Of a DNA stretch of 32,438 nucleotides, positions 30,320 to 32,438 are shown one piece after another. Origin of the DNA: Streptomyces sp. SM1. GTDB lineage: Bacteria > Actinomycetota > Actinomycetes > Streptomycetales > Streptomycetaceae. The notes under the pieces are model-generated. The model was not told where the DNA came from, did not search any database, and saw only the letters and a list, made by a program, of their open reading frames with translations. The translations under genes and the position numbers were made by a program. The stretch's first letter is position 1, and each line of letters opens with the position of its first letter. The stretch lies in contig NZ_NEUB01000579.1 of NCBI RefSeq assembly GCF_002910825.1, positions 1-32,438 of the forward strand. Reading direction: 5' to 3'.

Positions 30320-30346
30320 ACCGACGACGCTAGCCGCCCCCTCGGT

Positions 30347-30360
30347 CACGGCGCGCCGTG
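30347..30360. promoter_or_regulatory. 14-bp palindrome between mmuM and the LuxR-type gene
   Basis: CACGGCGCGCCGTG is a perfect palindrome in the 78-bp gap between the divergent starts, 28 bp upstream of the mmuM ATG and 38 bp upstream of the regulator's GTG. It is a candidate shared operator; GC-rich palindromes can occur by chance. Confidence 0.4.
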
Positions 30361-30397
30361 CGGCCCCTGTGGGTGGATGCTGGGAGGACGCACAGCC

Positions 30398-32438
30398 GTG
30401 GCTGGAGAGAGAACAGGGGCGGTGGGTGCCGTGACCAAAGTCGATGGACAAGGGGCGGAGGCGGCCTCGCGGAGACGGTTCGTCGACCCGCACGGGGACC
30501 CGTTTCTGCGGACGAGGTTCGCCGTTCCCGCGCGTCCCGTGACGTTCCTGCCGCGCCCCCGGCTGACCCGGCACCTCGACGAGGCTCTGCGCACCCCGCT
30601 GACCATGGTCAACGGGGCAGCCGGGGCCGGGAAGAGCCTGCTGGTCGCCGACTGGGTGAGGCACCTGGACCGGCCGGGCGGACCGCACGTGGCCTGGCTC
30701 ACCACCGACGCCGTCGGGGACGCGCCGGGGATGTTCTGGGCGTACCTGTTGCAGGCCCTGCGCGTCGCCGGTGTCCCGCTCCCCCCGGACGTCGGGTTCC
30801 CGGCGGACGCGAACCGGCTGAGCCCCACCCTGCGCACCCGGCTCGCCGCGGGGCTGAGCGCCGGAGAGCGGCCCGTGGTCGTCGTGCTCGACGAGTTCGA
30901 CCGGGTGACCTCCCCGGAGATCGCCGAGCAGCTGGAGTTCGTACAGCACCACGCCCGGCCGGGGCTGCGGCTGGTCCTCGTGACCCGCACGGAGCCGCTG
31001 ATGCCCCTGCACCGCTACCGGGCCGCCGGAGAGCAGACCGAGATCAGGGGCGCGGAGCTGGCCTTCACCCCCGGCGAGGCGGAGCGGCTGATGGAGCTGC
31101 ACGGGCTGCGGCTGACCCCGGCCGCCGTGGGCGCCCTGGTGGAGCGGACCCGGGGGTGGGCCGCCGGGCTGCGGCTGTCCGCCCTGGCGGCGGGGGAGAG
31201 CCCGGATCCGGAGGTGTATCTCAAGGAGTTCGAGGCGGACCGCGGCGCGATCGCCGATTTCCTGCTGGCGGAGGTGCTCAAGCGACAGGACGCCGCGACG
31301 CAGGATCTGCTGCTGCGGGTGAGCGTGCTCGACCGCTTCTCTTCCGGGCTGGCCAACGCGGTCACCGGGCGCGACGACGCCGACGCCCTTCTGGTGCGGC
31401 TGAGCCGGGACAACGCCTTCGTCGAGCACGTCGGGCACGGGCTGTACCGGCTCCACCCCCTGTTCGCGGAGATCCTCCGCGCCCATCTGCGGATGCGCCG
31501 GCCCGGTCAACAACCCGGGCTGCACCGGCGGGCCGCCGGGTGGCTGCGCCGCTCCGGGGACCTCGCGGAGGCGCTCGGGCACGGCGCCGCCGCCGGAGAC
31601 TGGGAGTTCACCGCCGGTGCCCTGGTCGACGACCTGGCCATCGGGCAGTTCTTCACCGGACTGCGTTCCGACGCGGTGGCCGGGCTGTTCTCCCGGATGC
31701 GGTGGGACAGTGCCGGGCCCGCCCCGGAGCTGGTGCGGGCGGCCGGGCGGCTGGCCCGGTGCGAACTCGACGCGGGGATGAGCCATCTGCGCCGCGCCCA
31801 GGACGAACTGGGGGAGTACGGCGGCACGGCGGGCGGGTCGGCCGCCCGGCTGAGCTGCGCCCTGCTGGAGGCCCTGGCCGCGCGGCTGGCCGGTGCGCCG
31901 GACCGGGCGGAGGACGCGGCGCGGACGGCCGGGGAACTGTGGGACGCGGTCCCCGCCGGACTGCTGGACCGGCACCCCGAACTCACCGCGCTGCTGTTGG
32001 ACCATGTGGGCTCCGCGCGGCTGTGGGCCGGGCGCTTCGAGGAGGCGCGGGAGGCCCTGTCGAGGGTGGCGGACTCGGCCCCGGGCGCGGCCACGGCACT
32101 CCCGCGCGAGGACTCACTCGGCGGACTGGCGTTGATCGACTATCTGGACGGGTGGCTCGACCGGGCCGAACGCAGGGCCCGCGAGGCTCTCGCGGAGACG
32201 GAGCGGTTCGGTCTGCCCCGGCCGTCCGGTTCCGGTGTCGAACGGCTCGTCCTGGCCGCCGTCGCCGTGGAGCGCGACGAGCTGGGACGGGCCCAGGCCC
32301 TGCTCGACTCGTCGGCCGAGTCGCACCCCGCGATGCGGGACCCCGTACGGGAGGCCGGACGCGCCCTGACGACCGCGCGGCTGCACCTGGCGCGCGGAGA
32401 CCCCGGCGCCGCGCTGATGGCGGTGGAGGCGGAAGTGC
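30398..32438 (+). CDS. MalT/LuxR-type ATPase transcriptional regulator, partial (C-terminus beyond window)
   Basis: 680 codons are visible of a large LuxR-type (LAL/MalT-like) regulator. NGAAGAGKSLLVADWV (residues 72-87) is Walker A, VVVVLDEFDRV is Walker B, and LRLVLVTRTEPLMPLHRYRAAGEQTEI and RLHPLFAEILRAHLR are typical of this STAND-ATPase group. From about residue 370 the sequence is made of helical, TPR-like repeats (EEAREALSRVADSA and similar). The DNA-binding LuxR helix-turn-helix is expected beyond 32438. GTG 30398 is preferred because GGGAGG lies 10 nt before it; GTG 30431 is an alternative. It is divergent from mmuM; what it controls is unknown. Confidence 0.92.
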   Translation, partial: MAGERTGAVGAVTKVDGQGAEAASRRRFVDPHGDPFLRTRFAVPARPVTFLPRPRLTRHLDEALRTPLTMVNGAAGAGKSLLVADWVRHLDRPGGPHVAWLTTDAVGDAPGMFWAYLLQALRVAGVPLPPDVGFPADANRLSPTLRTRLAAGLSAGERPVVVVLDEFDRVTSPEIAEQLEFVQHHARPGLRLVLVTRTEPLMPLHRYRAAGEQTEIRGAELAFTPGEAERLMELHGLRLTPAAVGALVERTRGWAAGLRLSALAAGESPDPEVYLKEFEADRGAIADFLLAEVLKRQDAATQDLLLRVSVLDRFSSGLANAVTGRDDADALLVRLSRDNAFVEHVGHGLYRLHPLFAEILRAHLRMRRPGQQPGLHRRAAGWLRRSGDLAEALGHGAAAGDWEFTAGALVDDLAIGQFFTGLRSDAVAGLFSRMRWDSAGPAPELVRAAGRLARCELDAGMSHLRRAQDELGEYGGTAGGSAARLSCALLEALAARLAGAPDRAEDAARTAGELWDAVPAGLLDRHPELTALLLDHVGSARLWAGRFEEAREALSRVADSAPGAATALPREDSLGGLALIDYLDGWLDRAERRAREALAETERFGLPRPSGSGVERLVLAAVAVERDELGRAQALLDSSAESHPAMRDPVREAGRALTTARLHLARGDPGAALMAVEAEV

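Noticed and set aside
1-32438. CRISPR arrays, phage genes, tRNA/rRNA genes, biosynthetic megasynthase modules, toxin-antitoxin pairs
   Set aside because: I looked for repeat-spacer patterns, cloverleaf sequences and characteristic protein motifs and found none that I could support.

Overview
The window is high-GC DNA (very strong G/C bias at third codon positions) that reads as the chromosome of a Streptomyces or close relative. Evidence for this is the type of sulfate-assimilation cluster, the MMPL, AidB-like and YihY/BrkB proteins, an Rv2466c-type thioredoxin-fold gene, GTG starts, GC-rich terminators without U-tracts, and the common Streptomyces intergenic repeat containing GCGCAGTTCCCCGCGCCCCT. 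No tRNA, rRNA, CRISPR array, prophage or insertion sequence was seen.

Layout. 1-2194: an MMPL exporter (minus strand, cut by the window edge). 2568-3829: a DUF1697 gene and a mycothiol-dependent-nitroreductase-like gene broken by an 8-bp tandem duplication. 3860-13297: a sulfur-assimilation run, all on the minus strand. In transcription order it is a 27-codon leader peptide ending ...SSAICPAR, sulfite reductase, a 59-aa double-CxxC protein, cysH, cysC, cysD, cysN, a 38-codon small ORF holding a hairpin, an ssuA-ssuB-ssuC type ABC importer, and a CbiX-type chelatase for sirohaem. Import, activation, reduction and cofactor supply are therefore together, and most junctions overlap by 4 nt. 13425-16884: a GNAT acetyltransferase, a secreted protein of unknown function and a GAF-domain regulator. 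17245-20117: an AidB-like acyl-CoA dehydrogenase and a divergent YihY/BrkB membrane protein.

20265-25371: small redox and regulatory genes. These are an NmrA-type reductase divergent from an AraC regulator, a second AraC gene overlapping a VOC/glyoxalase gene tail-to-tail, a remnant of a short-chain dehydrogenase, a ThuA-like protein, and an MFS exporter overlapping it tail-to-tail. 25846-27913: a type-B carboxylesterase followed by a decayed AlkD-like/DinB-like chimera. 28078-29389: a short-chain dehydrogenase divergent from an Rrf2 regulator, with three near-identical operators between them. 29411-32438: a homocysteine S-methyltransferase and the N-terminal two-thirds of a MalT/LuxR-type ATPase regulator that runs off the window.

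The most notable signals are: a cysteine-containing leader peptide plus a 15-bp perfect palindrome in front of the sulfite reductase operon; the three evenly spaced Rrf2 operators; ten genes with a TANNNT box exactly 6-7 nt before the start codon, which indicates leaderless mRNAs; and two recently broken genes whose mutational route can be read directly from the sequence.
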